64,000 bases of DNA from Methylibium sp. Root1272 (GTDB lineage Bacteria > Pseudomonadota > Gammaproteobacteria > Burkholderiales > Burkholderiaceae_C): NCBI RefSeq assembly GCF_001425905.1, contig NZ_LMDY01000001.1, positions 316,890 to 380,889 on the forward strand. Reading direction: 5' to 3'. The translations under genes were made by a program, and so were the position numbers. This document shows, piece after piece, positions 30,382 through 40,679 of the stretch (the first letter of the stretch is position 1; every line of letters begins with the position of its first letter). The notes under the pieces were generated by a model. That model ran no database searches and was not told where the DNA came from. It worked only from the letters and a program-made list of their open reading frames with translations.

Positions 30382-31773
30382 TCAGGCGGGCGGTGGCCCC
30401 GAGGCTGCCCGTGCCAGCGCGAAGCTGCCTGGATCGAAGCCGGGCGAGCGCCCGGCGATCTGGTCGGCCAGCAGCCGGGCGCTGCCGCAAGCCAGCGTCC
30501 AGCCGTGGTCGGCATGGCCCAGGTTCAACCAAACGCCGGGGCGGGGGCTGGGGCCGATCAACGGCAGGCCGTCGGGCAGCGTCGGCCGCGCGCCTTTCCA
30601 CACTTGGGGCCGCGCGATGTGGGCGGCGCCCGGGAACCAGTCGTTGAGCAGGCGGTACAGCGTCTCGACCGCCGCCCGCCGTTGCGTCTGCGCCGAACCG
30701 CCCAGTTCGGCGCAGCCGGCCAGGCGCACGCGCTGCCCCAGCCGGCTCATCGCGATGCGGTAGCGCTCGTCGATCAGCGCCGCCTTCGGGCCCCGTTCAG
30801 GCGAACGCAGCGGCGCTGTCAGCGAGTAGCCGTGGATCGGCATCAGCGGCAGTTTGATGCCCAGGCCCGGCAGCAGTTCGGCGGCGTCGACGCCGGCGGC
30901 GATGACCACCGCGTCGAAGGCCTCTGCCGACACCGGATCGAGGTAGCGCGCCGCGGCGCGCGCACGGTGAGCCATCGCGCTGCCGTGCTTGTTGCCGTTG
31001 CCGCCGGGAAGGGCCGTGGCCCGGCTCGAAGCGAAGCCGGTGGTCAGAGCCAGGTGCTCGAGCTGCAGTTCGGCGCCATCGGAGCGTGTCCCGGTCTCCA
31101 GCGCGCGCACCACGGTCCCGAAGCGGAACTCGACACCGAGCCGCTCGGCCGCGTCGCGCAGCAGGTGGGCGAACTGGCGGCAGTTGCCGACCCCGTCCTG
31201 CGGCAACTGGATCCCGCCCGCCAGCGGCTGCTCGCGATTGAGGCCGGGCTCCGTTGCGTGGCAGGCGGCCGCATCCAGTTCGCGCACGCTGATGCCGAGT
31301 TCGCGCAGCAACGCCAGGCGGGGCTGCGCCGCGGCAACGTCGCGCTCTTCGCGCAGCAGGAGCAACAGGCCCTGCGAGCGTTCGAAATCCAGTTGCAGCC
31401 GCTCGTCTAGCACGCGGAGCCGTTCGCGGCTGTACTGCGCCAGTCGCAGCAGCTCGATGCGGCGCTGCGGGAAGTTCGGTGCGCGGCAGGCGCTCCACCA
31501 GCGCCACAGCCAGCGCCATTGCATCGCGTCGAAGGACGGCCGCACGCGCATCGCCGGATGGCGGCTGAACAAGTCGCGCAGCAGCCGTCCGGGCAGGCCG
31601 GGTGCCGCCCAGGGCGCGACATCGCCCGAGCCCAGCACGCCGGCATGTGCGAAGCTCGCCTCCGAGGCGACGCTGCTGTGCCGCTCGAACACGGTGACGT
31701 CGTGGCCGTCCTCGGCCAGTTCGTAGGCCGTGGTCACGCCGACGATGCCGGCGCCGATCACACCGACTCTCAT
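30382..31773 (-). CDS. dadA: FAD-dependent oxidoreductase, D-amino acid dehydrogenase (DadA) type
   Basis: 463 residues. DAO superfamily: the Rossmann motif VGVIGAGIVGVTTAYELAED starts at residue 3, followed by VTVFERHSSVASEASFAHAG, and the C-terminal GHADHGWTLACGSARLLADQ typical of DadA/glycine oxidase. Electrons from D-amino acids would go to the quinone pool. Substrate cannot be fixed by reading. Its ATG overlaps the stop of the amidase (ATGA), and nnrD follows after 13 nt. Confidence 0.87.
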   Translation of the reverse strand: MRVGVIGAGIVGVTTAYELAEDGHDVTVFERHSSVASEASFAHAGVLGSGDVAPWAAPGLPGRLLRDLFSRHPAMRVRPSFDAMQWRWLWRWWSACRAPNFPQRRIELLRLAQYSRERLRVLDERLQLDFERSQGLLLLLREERDVAAAQPRLALLRELGISVRELDAAACHATEPGLNREQPLAGGIQLPQDGVGNCRQFAHLLRDAAERLGVEFRFGTVVRALETGTRSDGAELQLEHLALTTGFASSRATALPGGNGNKHGSAMAHRARAAARYLDPVSAEAFDAVVIAAGVDAAELLPGLGIKLPLMPIHGYSLTAPLRSPERGPKAALIDERYRIAMSRLGQRVRLAGCAELGGSAQTQRRAAVETLYRLLNDWFPGAAHIARPQVWKGARPTLPDGLPLIGPSPRPGVWLNLGHADHGWTLACGSARLLADQIAGRSPGFDPGSFALARAASGPPPA

Positions 31774-33131
31774 GAGGACGCTCCAGCGGCCAGCGCGGCT
31801 TCGACGGCCAGGGCCGTGTCGAGCAGGGCGTCGTCGGCATGGCCGCGCGACCACAGCATCAGGCCGACCGGCGCATCGCCCGGCGCCTGGCAGGGCAGGC
31901 TGATCGCGCAGCCGTCCAGCAGGTTCACAACCGAGGGGTTGCGCAGCAGCAGCGAGTTGACGCGGAAGAATTCCTCGTCGCTCGCTTCAAGCGTGGCGAT
32001 CGGCGGTGCGAGGATCGGCACGGTGGGGGACAGTACCGCGTCGAAGCCGCGCAGCGCCTCGTGCATGCAAGCGGTCCAGGCGGTGCGTGCCGTCTGCAGG
32101 TCGATGTAGTCCGCGGCACTCATCGCCATGCCGCGGCGGATGCGTGTCACCACGCGGCGGTCGTATTCGGCTTCTCGTGTCGCGAGCCGGTGCCGATGCC
32201 AGGCCCAGCTTTCGCAGCTCGCGAACCCACCGTTGAGTTGCAACGGCGCCATGTCGGCCAGCGGCGGGAAGTCGAGCGTGACGATCTGTGCGCCGGCGCG
32301 AGACAGTCCGGCGAGGGCTCGCTCGAAGGCTGCGGCCACAGCAGGCTCCAGCACGTCGAGCATCAGCGTCGTCGGCACCGCGAGCCGGGTGGCGCGCAGC
32401 GGCCGGCTCGGCAGCACGACGCGGCGGGCCGACAGCACCTCGTGCAGCAACACGGCGTCGCGCACCGAGCGTGTGAGGGCCGAGACCGTGTCGAGCGTGG
32501 TGGACAGCGGGATGGCACCCTCGGTCGGCGTCAGCGACGCTGTGTTCTTGAATCCGACCAGGCCCTGCAGCGCGGCCGGGATGCGCACCGAACCGCCGGT
32601 GTCCGAACCCAGGGCCGCCCACGCGGCCCCACCCGCCACCGAGACCGCTGCGCCGGAACTGGAGCCGCCCGGGATGCGCGGCGTGTCGCGGTCCAGGGTC
32701 GCCATCGGCAGGTTGGCCGGCGTGGGGTGATGCGGATTGAGGCCGACGCCCGAGAACGCGAACTCCGTCATATGGGTGCGGCCGATCAGCGCCGCCCCGG
32801 CCGCGCGCAGTCGCGACACTGCGGGCGCATCCTGCGCGGCCGGCGCTGCATCGGCCAGGACCGTCGAACCCGCGGTCGTGACCTGGCCGGCGATGTCGAA
32901 CAGGTCCTTGATGCTGACGGCGAGTCCGGCGAGCGGCGGCAGCGGGGCACCACTCGAGAGAGCAGTGTCGACGGCGCGCGCCGCGGCTCGCGCGCCGACG
33001 GCATCGAGTTTCAGGAAGGCCGGGGCCACCGCGGCAGAGGCAGCGTGCTGCAGCGAGCGTTCGATCTCGGCGCCGGCGCTGCTCGTGCCACCGAGCAGCC
33101 GGGCGCGCCGGGAGAGCAGATCGTCGGTCAT
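31770..33131 (-). CDS. Amidase signature family enzyme
   Basis: 453 residues. Complete amidase signature domain with the Ser-cisSer-Lys triad: Lys75 in AVSIKDLFD, Ser157 in [10 protein letters not shown] and nucleophile Ser181 in [12 protein letters not shown]. It hydrolyses a C-N amide bond; the amide is unknown. Not GatA: there are no gatB/gatC genes beside it. First gene of a three-gene minus-strand unit with the DadA-type dehydrogenase and NnrD, so it may feed amino acids or amides to the dehydrogenase (inference). Confidence 0.9.
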   Translation of the reverse strand: MTDDLLSRRARLLGGTSSAGAEIERSLQHAASAAVAPAFLKLDAVGARAAARAVDTALSSGAPLPPLAGLAVSIKDLFDIAGQVTTAGSTVLADAAPAAQDAPAVSRLRAAGAALIGRTHMTEFAFSGVGLNPHHPTPANLPMATLDRDTPRIPGGSSSGAAVSVAGGAAWAALGSDTGGSVRIPAALQGLVGFKNTASLTPTEGAIPLSTTLDTVSALTRSVRDAVLLHEVLSARRVVLPSRPLRATRLAVPTTLMLDVLEPAVAAAFERALAGLSRAGAQIVTLDFPPLADMAPLQLNGGFASCESWAWHRHRLATREAEYDRRVVTRIRRGMAMSAADYIDLQTARTAWTACMHEALRGFDAVLSPTVPILAPPIATLEASDEEFFRVNSLLLRNPSVVNLLDGCAISLPCQAPGDAPVGLMLWSRGHADDALLDTALAVEAALAAGASS

Positions 33132-33139
33132 CGGCGTGC

Positions 33140-33145
33140 TAAACT
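33140..33145 (+). promoter_or_regulatory. Candidate -10 box of rpsB
   Basis: TAAACT in the context GTGCTAAACTCTCAGG, just upstream of the amidase start on the other strand and 209 nt before rpsB. It resembles the other GCTA-AAT boxes listed in this window. No good -35 box seen. Confidence 0.4.
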
Positions 33146-33354
33146 CTCAGGGTTTTTCTGGAACACGTCGGTGCCTGTCCTGGTCGGTTCGATCGAGGTC
33201 GGTTCGGCGGAAGCCGGAAGAACATTTGCAATCCGCAAACCCGGTCGCCAAAAGGTGTTGCAAGACTCGAAAGAGGTTTGTTTGCATGTCGCTACAAAGC
33301 GCTGCAATCACTTGCAATTCTGGCCGGATTTTAGACCCAACCTTTGGAGTTTCC
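33146..33354 (+). promoter_or_regulatory. Long rpsB leader, possible autoregulatory RNA
   Basis: About 209 nt without a gene before rpsB. It contains a hairpin closed by a GGAA tetraloop (33203-33218), an inverted repeat TTTGC/GCAAA (33225-33239) and three TTGCAA palindromes (33226, 33258, 33312), all AT-richer than the surroundings. In E. coli a leader of similar length mediates S2 control of rpsB-tsf; the same is inferred here, not shown. A GGAG ribosome site sits at about 33346. Confidence 0.45.
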
Positions 33355-34098
33355 ATGTCCCTCACCATGCGTGAAATGCTGGAAGCGGGCGTCCATTTCG
33401 GACACCAGACCCGCTTCTGGAACCCGAAGATGGCCCCGTTCATCTTCGGCCATCGCAACAAGATCCACATCATCAACCTCGAGAAGACGCTGCCGCTCTT
33501 CAACGAGGCGATGAAGTTCACCCGCTCGCTCGCTGCCAAGCGCGGCACGATCCTGATGGTCGGCACCAAGCGCCAGGCGCGCGAAGTGGTCGCCCAGGAA
33601 GCCCAGCGCGCCGGCATGCCCTACGTCGACCAGCGCTGGCTCGGCGGCATGCTGACCAACTTCAAGACCGTCAAGGGGTCGCTGAAGAAGCTGAAGGAAA
33701 TGCAGGCCCAGCAGGAAGCCGGCCTGGAGGCGATGAGCAAGAAGGAAGCGCTGCTGTTCGCCCGCGAGATCGCCAAGCTCGAGAAGGACATCGGCGGCAT
33801 CCAGGACATGAGCGCGCTGCCCGATGCCATGTTCGTCATCGACGTGGGTTATCACAAGATCGCGATCGCCGAGGCGAAGAAGCTGGGCATTCCGGTCATC
33901 GGTGTGGTGGACTCGAACCACTCGCCCGAAGGCATTGACTACGTGATCCCGGGCAACGACGACTCCGCGAAGGCCGTGGCGCTGTACGCCCGTGCCGTGG
34001 CGGATGCCGCGCTCGAAGGCAAGGCCAACGCGGTCAACGAAGTGGTCACTGCCGCCCAGAGCACCGACGAGTTCGTGGAAGTCAGCGACGCGGCCTGA
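33355..34098 (+). CDS. rpsB: 30S ribosomal protein S2
   Basis: 247 residues. Conserved [20 protein letters not shown] start, [20 protein letters not shown] and [20 protein letters not shown]. The ATG at 33355 is preceded by a GGAG site. The gene ends before a terminator-like hairpin, with tsf 116 nt downstream. Confidence 0.97.
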   Translation: MSLTMREMLEAGVHFGHQTRFWNPKMAPFIFGHRNKIHIINLEKTLPLFNEAMKFTRSLAAKRGTILMVGTKRQAREVVAQEAQRAGMPYVDQRWLGGMLTNFKTVKGSLKKLKEMQAQQEAGLEAMSKKEALLFAREIAKLEKDIGGIQDMSALPDAMFVIDVGYHKIAIAEAKKLGIPVIGVVDSNHSPEGIDYVIPGNDDSAKAVALYARAVADAALEGKANAVNEVVTAAQSTDEFVEVSDAA

Positions 34099-34130
34099 GT
34101 CCGTCGCAAGGCGCCCCGCGCACTCATCAA

Positions 34131-34154
34131 GGGGCTGATTCAGCCCCTTTTTTT
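34131..34154 (+). terminator. Terminator or attenuator between rpsB and tsf
   Basis: Seven-pair stem GGGGCTG/CAGCCCC (34131-34137 with 34141-34147), three-base loop ATT, followed by seven T. It is a textbook intrinsic terminator. Because tsf follows on the same strand, it probably lowers tsf and downstream expression relative to rpsB instead of ending it completely. Confidence 0.88.
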
Positions 34155-34214
34155 CAATGATTTCTAAGCAGTCGCTGCCTTCGGGCAGCACCGCTTCACC
34201 GAACGGAGAACGCA

Positions 34215-35123
34215 ATGCCCGCAATCACCGCCAGCATGGTCGCCGAACTGCGCGCCAAGACCGACGCCCCGATGATGGAGTGCAAGAAGGCCCTCACCGA
34301 GGCCGAAGGTGACTTGAACAAGGCTGAGGAGCTGCTGCGCGTCAAGCTCGGCAGCAAGGCCAGCAAGGCCGCCTCGCGCGTCACGGCCGAAGGCATCGTC
34401 GTGGCGCACATCAACGGCACGACCGGTGCGCTGATGGAACTGAACTGCGAAACCGACTTCGTCTCGAAGAACGATGATTTCCTGGCCTTCGGCAAGACGC
34501 TCGCCGAACTCGTGGCCACCCAGGCCCCGGCCGATGTCGCTGCGCTGTCGGCGCTGGAGATCAACGGCGCGACGGTGGAGGCCACCCGCACCGCACTGAT
34601 CGGCAAGATTGGCGAGAACATCGCGATCCGCCGCTTCAAGCGTTTCAGCGGTGACAGCAAGCTCGTCAGCTACCTGCACGGCACCCGCATCGGCGTGGTG
34701 GTCGAGTACACGGGCGACGACGTGGCTGCGAAGGACGTGGCGATGCACGTGGCCGCGATGAAACCGGTGGCGCTGACCTCGGCCGACGTGCCGGCCGATC
34801 TGATCGAGAAGGAGCGCAACGTCGCCGCCGGCAAGGCTGCCGAGGATGCCAAGACGGCCGAAGCCGCCGGCAAGGCGCCCCAGTCCGCCGAGATCGTCGC
34901 CAAGCGCGTCGAGGGTTCGGTGCAGAAGTTCCTGAAGGAGGTCTCGCTGTTCAACCAGACCTTCGTGAAGAACGACAAGCAGACAGTCGAGCAGATGCTC
35001 AAGGCCGCCAGCACGTCGATCAAGGGCTTCACGATGTACATCGTGGGCGAGGGAATCGAGAAGAAGACAGACGACTTCGCCGCGGAAGTGGCCGCCCAGG
35101 TGGCCGCTGCCAAGGGGCAGTAA
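34215..35123 (+). CDS. tsf: Elongation factor Ts
   Basis: 302 residues. Nucleotide-exchange factor for EF-Tu. Conserved start [20 protein letters not shown], the TDF motif (CETDFVSKN) that contacts EF-Tu, and the C-terminal QPFVKN-like segment [14 protein letters not shown]. Standard length. pyrH follows after 89 nt. Confidence 0.97.
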   Translation: MPAITASMVAELRAKTDAPMMECKKALTEAEGDLNKAEELLRVKLGSKASKAASRVTAEGIVVAHINGTTGALMELNCETDFVSKNDDFLAFGKTLAELVATQAPADVAALSALEINGATVEATRTALIGKIGENIAIRRFKRFSGDSKLVSYLHGTRIGVVVEYTGDDVAAKDVAMHVAAMKPVALTSADVPADLIEKERNVAAGKAAEDAKTAEAAGKAPQSAEIVAKRVEGSVQKFLKEVSLFNQTFVKNDKQTVEQMLKAASTSIKGFTMYIVGEGIEKKTDDFAAEVAAQVAAAKGQ

Positions 35124-35212
35124 GCGCTCCGCGTGGCCCGGCGCGTGTTTGCGGGCCGGGGCCATCCCCTAAACTGCCGTTCCACCGACCGTTCACCCGA
35201 GGAGACCTCCGC

Positions 35213-35923
35213 ATGCCGGCGTTCAAGCGCATCCTGCTCAAGCTTTCCGGCGAGGCCTTGATGGGCGACGACGCCTACGGCATCAACCGCGCGACCATCG
35301 TGCGCATGGTGCAGGAGGTTCGCGAGATCACCGAGATGGGCTGCGAGGTGGCGGTGGTGATCGGCGGCGGGAACCTCTTCCGAGGTGTGGCCGGCGGCGC
35401 CGTCGGCATGGATCGCGCGACGGCCGACTACATGGGCATGCTCGCCACGGTGATGAATGCGCTGGCCTTGGCCGACACGATGCGCCAGGAGGGCATGACC
35501 GCCCGGGTGATGTCGGCGATCGGCATCGAGCAGGTGGTCGAACCCTATGTGCGGCCCAAGGCGCTGCAATACCTCGAGGAAGGCAAGGTGGTGATCTTTG
35601 CTGCCGGCACCGGCAACCCGTTCTTCACCACCGATACCGCCGCCGCGTTGCGGGGGGCAGAGATCGGTGCACAGATCGTGCTGAAGGCGACCAAGGTCGA
35701 CGGTGTCTACTCCGCCGATCCGAAGAAGGACCCCGGCGCCACGCGCTACGCGAAGATCAGCTTCGACGAGGCGATCAGCAAGAACCTTCAGGTCATGGAC
35801 GCGACCGCGTTCGCGCTGTGCCGCGACCAGAAGCTGCCGATCAAGGTGTTCTCGATCTTCAAGCCCGGCGCCCTCAGGCGCGTGGTGATGGGTGAGGACG
35901 AGGGCACCCTGGTGCACGTGTGA
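35213..35923 (+). CDS. pyrH: Uridylate kinase
   Basis: 236 residues. Phosphorylates UMP to UDP. Conserved [20 protein letters not shown] start, [15 protein letters not shown] and the C-terminal [15 protein letters not shown] motif. Preceded by GAGGAG at about 35200. frr follows after 23 nt from its own ATG. Confidence 0.97.
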   Translation: MPAFKRILLKLSGEALMGDDAYGINRATIVRMVQEVREITEMGCEVAVVIGGGNLFRGVAGGAVGMDRATADYMGMLATVMNALALADTMRQEGMTARVMSAIGIEQVVEPYVRPKALQYLEEGKVVIFAAGTGNPFFTTDTAAALRGAEIGAQIVLKATKVDGVYSADPKKDPGATRYAKISFDEAISKNLQVMDATAFALCRDQKLPIKVFSIFKPGALRRVVMGEDEGTLVHV

Positions 35924-35946
35924 ATCCGTCCGAGGACCGCAACAAC

Positions 35947-36507
35947 ATGAGCATCGCAGACATCAAGAAGACGTTCGAGCAGAAGGCCGCGCGCTCGATC
36001 GATGCATTCAAGTCGGAACTTCAGAAGATCCGCACCGGCCGCGCCCACCCCGGCATCCTGGATCAGGTGCACGTCGAGTACTACGGCTCCATGGTATCGA
36101 TCAGCCAGGTGGCCAACGTGAGCCTGCTGGACGCCCGCACCATCAGCGTTCAGCCGTGGGAGAAGGGCATGGGCCCGAAGATCGAGAAGGCGATCCGCGA
36201 ATCGGATCTGGGCCTGAACCCGTCGTCGCAAGGCGAACTGCTGCGCGTGCCGATGCCGGCGCTGAATGAAGAGCGCCGCCGTGACCTGACGAAGGTGGTG
36301 CGTGGCGCCGGAGAAGACGCGAGGATCGCGGTGCGCAACCTGCGCCGCGACGCCAACGACCAGGCCAAGAAGCTCCTGAAGGACAAGGCCATCTCCGAGG
36401 ACGACGAGCGCCGCTCGCTCGACGAGGCGCAGAAGCTCACCGACCGTGCGATCGCCGAGATCGACAGGCTGGTGCAGTCCAAGGAAGCCGAGATCCTCGC
36501 GGTTTGA
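35947..36507 (+). CDS. frr: Ribosome recycling factor
   Basis: 186 residues. Splits post-termination ribosomes together with EF-G. Conserved [12 protein letters not shown]-type segment ([17 protein letters not shown]) and the C-terminal helix [20 protein letters not shown]. An in-frame GTG at 35920 overlapping the pyrH stop would add nine residues; the ATG at 35947 matches the family start MSIADIKK. Overlaps the uppS start codon. Confidence 0.96.
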   Translation: MSIADIKKTFEQKAARSIDAFKSELQKIRTGRAHPGILDQVHVEYYGSMVSISQVANVSLLDARTISVQPWEKGMGPKIEKAIRESDLGLNPSSQGELLRVPMPALNEERRRDLTKVVRGAGEDARIAVRNLRRDANDQAKKLLKDKAISEDDERRSLDEAQKLTDRAIAEIDRLVQSKEAEILAV

Positions 36508-37280
36508 GAACCTCCGGTGTGCGAACCGCCTCCGCCGTGAGCCAGGCCCCTGCTGCGATCCCTCGCCACGTGGCCGTCGTGATGGACGGCAACGGCCGCT
36601 GGGCCAGCAAGCGCTTCATGCCGCGCTTCGTCGGGCACAAGCAGGGCGTCGACGCGCTGGTTCGCACCGTGAAGGCCTGCGCCGATCGCGGCATCGAGTA
36701 CCTCACGGTGTTCGCGTTTTCCAGCGAGAACTGGAAGCGGCCCGAGGAAGAGGTGTCGGGTCTGATGGGCCTGGTGCTGGTGGCCGTCTCGAAGTACCTG
36801 GCCAAGCTGGCGAAGGAGGGCGTGCGCATCCGCATCGTCGGCGACCGCGATGCGGTGTCCGACAAGGTGCGAGAAGCCTGGGCCGAGGCCGAGCGCAGTA
36901 CCGCGCACAACACGCGCATCACCTTGTCGGTGGCGTTCAACTACGGCGGCCGCTGGGACGTTCTGCAGGCCTGTCGCCAGGCGATCGCGGACGGCGTGTC
37001 GGCCGAACAGCTGAACGAGGCCCGGCTGGGGCAGTACATGGCGCTCAGCCACGCGCCCGATCCCGACCTCTTCATCCGCACTGGCGGCGAGGTGCGGATC
37101 TCCAATTTCCTGCTCTGGCAGGCGGCCTACTCGGAGCTGTACTTCACCGACTGCCTGTGGCCGGACTTCAGCGACGTCGAGCTGGATGCCGCGCTGGCCG
37201 CCTACGCGGCGCGCGATCGCCGTTACGGCGGCGTGAAACCGGCCGCGCCGGTGGCGGCCGATCCGCAGGCCGCGGTCTGA
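36504..37280 (+). CDS. uppS: Undecaprenyl diphosphate synthase (UPP synthase)
   Basis: Up to 258 residues. Makes the C55 lipid carrier for wall and LPS synthesis. Catalytic [10 protein letters not shown] (Asp28 from this start), FSSENWKRP and [20 protein letters not shown] are intact. The start is uncertain: TTG at 36504 overlaps the frr stop (TTGA), but GTG at 36519 or 36537 would give the shorter N-terminus seen in many homologues; no clear ribosome site helps choose. The order frr-uppS-cdsA-dxr-rseP-bamA is the conserved envelope cluster. Confidence 0.93.
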   Translation: MRTSGVRTASAVSQAPAAIPRHVAVVMDGNGRWASKRFMPRFVGHKQGVDALVRTVKACADRGIEYLTVFAFSSENWKRPEEEVSGLMGLVLVAVSKYLAKLAKEGVRIRIVGDRDAVSDKVREAWAEAERSTAHNTRITLSVAFNYGGRWDVLQACRQAIADGVSAEQLNEARLGQYMALSHAPDPDLFIRTGGEVRISNFLLWQAAYSELYFTDCLWPDFSDVELDAALAAYAARDRRYGGVKPAAPVAADPQAAV

Positions 37281-37294
37281 GCGCCGCCGACACG

Positions 37295-38131
37295 ATGCTC
37301 AAGCAACGCATCATCACCGCGGTGCTGTTGCTCGTGGTGCTCCTGCCGGCATTGTTCGCGGCGGCCCTGTGGCCGTTTGCGTTGCTGGTGCTGCTGATGA
37401 TCGGCGCCGCGGGTTGGGAATGGGGGCGCCTCAACGGCCTCGGCTCGGGCGCGGCGCTGGCGCTGGGCGGGCTGATCGCTGCGGGCGGGCTGGCGGCTTA
37501 TGCGCTCGGCTGGCCCGACCTGGCACAGGGCGGCGCCTGGTGGTTCGCGACCGCGGCCTGGGTGCTGGGCGGCGCCTGGATCCTCCGACGGGGCGTCGCC
37601 GGCTGGCCGGCGCTGAGCCCGTCGCTGAGATGGCTGCTCGGAGCGGTGCTGCTGTGGGGGGTCTGGCTGGCCATGGTGGCGGCCAAGGCGCGCGGCGTGA
37701 ACTTCCTGCTGTCGGTGTTCACGCTGGTCTGGGCAGCCGACATCGCGGCGTATTTCGGTGGGCGCGCCTTCGGTCGGCGCAAGTTGGCGCCGGCCATCAG
37801 CCCGGGCAAGAGCTGGGAGGGCGTGTGGAGCGGGATGGTGGGCGTGCTGGTGCTCGCCGCGGCCTGGATCGCGCTCGACCGGTTCACCGGCCAGTCTGTG
37901 TCCAGCCTGTACAGCCAGTTGCTCGAACGGCTCGGGTTCGTCGGGCTGGCCGTCGCGCTGCTGTTCCTCACGGCGATGAGCGTCGTCGGCGATCTGTTCG
38001 AGTCGCTGGTCAAGCGCAGTGCCGGAGCCAAGGACAGCAGTGCGCTGCTGCCGGGCCACGGCGGCGTGCTCGATCGCATCGACGCGCTGTTGCCGGTATT
38101 TCCGCTGGCATTGGCGCTGTGTTCTCTCTGA
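37295..38131 (+). CDS. cdsA: Phosphatidate cytidylyltransferase
   Basis: 278 residues, polytopic inner-membrane enzyme making CDP-diacylglycerol from phosphatidic acid and CTP. Multiple hydrophobic helices and the C-terminal CdsA signature [23 protein letters not shown] at 37295 gives [18 protein letters not shown]. It supplies the substrate used by PgsA encoded at 55733. dxr follows after 7 nt. Confidence 0.94.
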   Translation: MLKQRIITAVLLLVVLLPALFAAALWPFALLVLLMIGAAGWEWGRLNGLGSGAALALGGLIAAGGLAAYALGWPDLAQGGAWWFATAAWVLGGAWILRRGVAGWPALSPSLRWLLGAVLLWGVWLAMVAAKARGVNFLLSVFTLVWAADIAAYFGGRAFGRRKLAPAISPGKSWEGVWSGMVGVLVLAAAWIALDRFTGQSVSSLYSQLLERLGFVGLAVALLFLTAMSVVGDLFESLVKRSAGAKDSSALLPGHGGVLDRIDALLPVFPLALALCSL

Positions 38132-38138
38132 AGATGCC

Positions 38139-39317
38139 ATGACGACGCAAAGCGTGTGCCTGCTCGGTGCCACTGGTTCGATCGGTGTCAGCACCCTCGA
38201 CGTGATCGCGCGCCACCCCGACCGCTACCGGCTGTTCGCGCTCAGCGCCCACAGCCGCATCGACGAGCTGGCGGCGCAGTGCCTGCAGTTCCGGCCGCGT
38301 TATGCGGTGCTGCCGGACGCCGCGGCGGCACGGACACTGCGCGAGCGTCTCGCAGGCAGCGGCATCGAGGTGCTGTCCGGCCCGTCCGCGTTGGCCGAGG
38401 TGGCGGCGCACCCGGAGGTGGACACGGTCATGGCGGCGATCGTCGGCGCTGCCGGGCTCGCGCCCTGCCTGGCGGCGGCGCGGGCCGGCAAGCGCCTGCT
38501 GCTGGCCAACAAGGAGGCGCTGGTGGTCGGTGGCGCGCTGTTCATGGCCGCGGTGAAGGAGGGGGGCGCCACGCTGCTGCCGATCGACAGCGAGCATTCG
38601 GCGATCTTCCAGTGCCTGCCGGAAGACCGCAGCACCTGGGCACGGCGCATCGATCACATCGTGCTGACGGCCTCCGGCGGGCCCTTCCGCAGCCGCGACC
38701 CGGCGAGCCTGCGCGACGTGACGCCCGACGAGGCCTGTGCCCACCCGAACTGGGTCATGGGTCGCAAGATCTCGGTCGACTCGGCGACGATGATGAACAA
38801 GGCGCTCGAGGTGATCGAGGCCCGCTGGCTGTTCGACCTGCAGCCCGAGCAGGTGCGCGTGGTGCTGCATCCGCAGAGCATCATCCACTCGATGGTCGTG
38901 TGTCGCGATCATTCGGTGCTGGCGCAACTCGGCACGCCCGACATGCGGGTGCCGATCGCCTACGGCCTGGCGTGGCCGGAACGCATCGAGTCCGGGGCCG
39001 AGCAGCTCGACTTCACGCGCCTGGCCTCGCTCAGCTTCGAGCCGGCCGACGAGCGCCGCTACCCGGGCCTGCCGCTGGCCTGGGCCGCGCTGCGCGGACC
39101 GGAAGGCGGCACGGCGGTGCTGAACGCCGCCAACGAGGTGGCGGTGGCAGCCTTCCTGGCGGGAACGATCCGCTTCGACCAGATTCACAACATCAATGCC
39201 CACACCATCGAACGTACCCCGTTGGACGCCGGGGCCGCCGCCTCGCTCGAGAGCCTGCTCGCGCTCGACGCGCAAGCCCGCAGCGTTGCGCGCCAGTACC
39301 TGAAAGCCTTGTCATGA
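38139..39317 (+). CDS. dxr: 1-deoxy-D-xylulose 5-phosphate reductoisomerase
   Basis: 392 residues. First committed step of the MEP pathway. NADPH-binding [20 protein letters not shown] at the start, [26 protein letters not shown] with metal/substrate ligands and the flexible-loop tryptophan region [19 protein letters not shown]. Complete. Stop overlaps the rseP ATG (ATGA). Confidence 0.97.
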   Translation: MTTQSVCLLGATGSIGVSTLDVIARHPDRYRLFALSAHSRIDELAAQCLQFRPRYAVLPDAAAARTLRERLAGSGIEVLSGPSALAEVAAHPEVDTVMAAIVGAAGLAPCLAAARAGKRLLLANKEALVVGGALFMAAVKEGGATLLPIDSEHSAIFQCLPEDRSTWARRIDHIVLTASGGPFRSRDPASLRDVTPDEACAHPNWVMGRKISVDSATMMNKALEVIEARWLFDLQPEQVRVVLHPQSIIHSMVVCRDHSVLAQLGTPDMRVPIAYGLAWPERIESGAEQLDFTRLASLSFEPADERRYPGLPLAWAALRGPEGGTAVLNAANEVAVAAFLAGTIRFDQIHNINAHTIERTPLDAGAAASLESLLALDAQARSVARQYLKALS

Positions 39318-40675
39318 TCACCTTGCTGGCCTTCCTTCTGACGCTCGCCATCCTGATCGTCGTTCACGAGTACGGCCACTACCGCGTGGCGGTGGCCTGC
39401 GGCGTGAAGGTGCTGCGCTTCTCGGTCGGCTTCGGCCGCGTGATCTGGCGGCGACAGCGGGGCGAGACCGAGTTTGTCGTGTCGATGCTGCCGCTGGGTG
39501 GGTACGTGAAGATGCTCGACGAGCGCGAGGGCGCAGTCCCGACCGCCGAGCGGTCGCGGGCCTTCAACAACCGCCCGCTGTGGCAACGCTCGGCCATCGT
39601 GGCCGCCGGGCCGGCCGCGAACCTGGTGCTCGCGGTGCTGCTGTATGCGGCGGCGAACTGGGTCGGGCTCGAAGAACCCAAGGCTGTGCTCGGCGCGCCG
39701 ACGGCCGGCAGCATCGCCGAGCGCGCCGGGCTGGCGGCGGGCGACTGGGTGCAGGGCAGCGTGCAGGACGACGGCAGCGTCGAACCGTTGCGGTCGATGA
39801 CCGACTTGCGCTGGCAGCTGACCGACGCAGCACTGCGCGGCGAACGCATCGCGCTGCGCGTCACCGACGCCCAGGGGCATGGCGCGCGCACGGTGCACCT
39901 GGCGCTCGAGGGTGTGGATGCGCGTGAGGTCGACGCCGAGTTGATGCGCCGCATCGGTCTCGGTGCGCCGTTCAGCGAGCCGGTGCTCGGCAAGCTGGTC
40001 GACGGCGGGCCTGCCGCGCGGGCCGGATTGCGTGAGGGCGACCGTGTTCTGGGAGTCGATGGTGCCCGCATCGACGATGCCGGACGACTGCGCGAGACGA
40101 TACGCGCGGCTGTGCGCGATGGCGCGCCGGTCCCGATGGCGTGGGACGTTCAGCGCGGCAGTGAGCGCCTGTCGTTGGCCGTGACGCCGACGCTGCTGGC
40201 CGATGGCGGTCGCACGATCGGCCGGATCGAGGCCTACGTGGGGCAGGCGCCAGAGATGGTCACGGTGCGCTACGGTGCGATCGATGGCCTGGTGCGCGGT
40301 GCGCAGCGTACCTGGGAGGTGGCGGCGCTGAGCCTGCGCATGCTGGGCAAGATGCTGATCGGCGAAGCCTCGCTGAAGAACCTGAGCGGGCCCCTGACGA
40401 TCGCCGACTACGCCGGCCAGTCGGCCCAGCTCGGGCTGGCCTACTACCTCGGCTTCCTCGCCCTGGTGAGCGTCAGCCTCGGCGTGCTCAATCTGCTGCC
40501 GCTGCCGATGCTCGACGGCGGACACCTCATGTATCATCTTTTCGAAGGAGTGACAGGGCGGCCGGTCTCTGAGATGTGGCTCGATCGGCTGCAGCGCGGG
40601 GGGCTGGCGATCATGCTCGTGATGATGTCACTCGCCCTCTACAACGACGTGGCCCGCCTGCTGGGCCTGCACTGA
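39314..40675 (+). CDS. rseP: RIP metalloprotease RseP (site-2 protease)
   Basis: 453 residues. Intramembrane zinc protease that cuts anti-sigma factor RseA after envelope stress. HEYGH at residues 18-22 and [13 protein letters not shown] near residue 395 hold the zinc ligands. Two tandem PDZ domains lie between ([15 protein letters not shown] and [20 protein letters not shown]). Membrane segments at both ends. Lies immediately before bamA, as usual. Confidence 0.95.
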   Translation: MITLLAFLLTLAILIVVHEYGHYRVAVACGVKVLRFSVGFGRVIWRRQRGETEFVVSMLPLGGYVKMLDEREGAVPTAERSRAFNNRPLWQRSAIVAAGPAANLVLAVLLYAAANWVGLEEPKAVLGAPTAGSIAERAGLAAGDWVQGSVQDDGSVEPLRSMTDLRWQLTDAALRGERIALRVTDAQGHGARTVHLALEGVDAREVDAELMRRIGLGAPFSEPVLGKLVDGGPAARAGLREGDRVLGVDGARIDDAGRLRETIRAAVRDGAPVPMAWDVQRGSERLSLAVTPTLLADGGRTIGRIEAYVGQAPEMVTVRYGAIDGLVRGAQRTWEVAALSLRMLGKMLIGEASLKNLSGPLTIADYAGQSAQLGLAYYLGFLALVSVSLGVLNLLPLPMLDGGHLMYHLFEGVTGRPVSEMWLDRLQRGGLAIMLVMMSLALYNDVARLLGLH

Positions 40676-40679
40676 CCGC

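Noticed and set aside
28900-31410. 836-codon plus-strand frame opposite nnrD and dadA
   Set aside because: No recognisable domain and biased Ser/Arg/Ala composition; both minus-strand genes show full family motifs.
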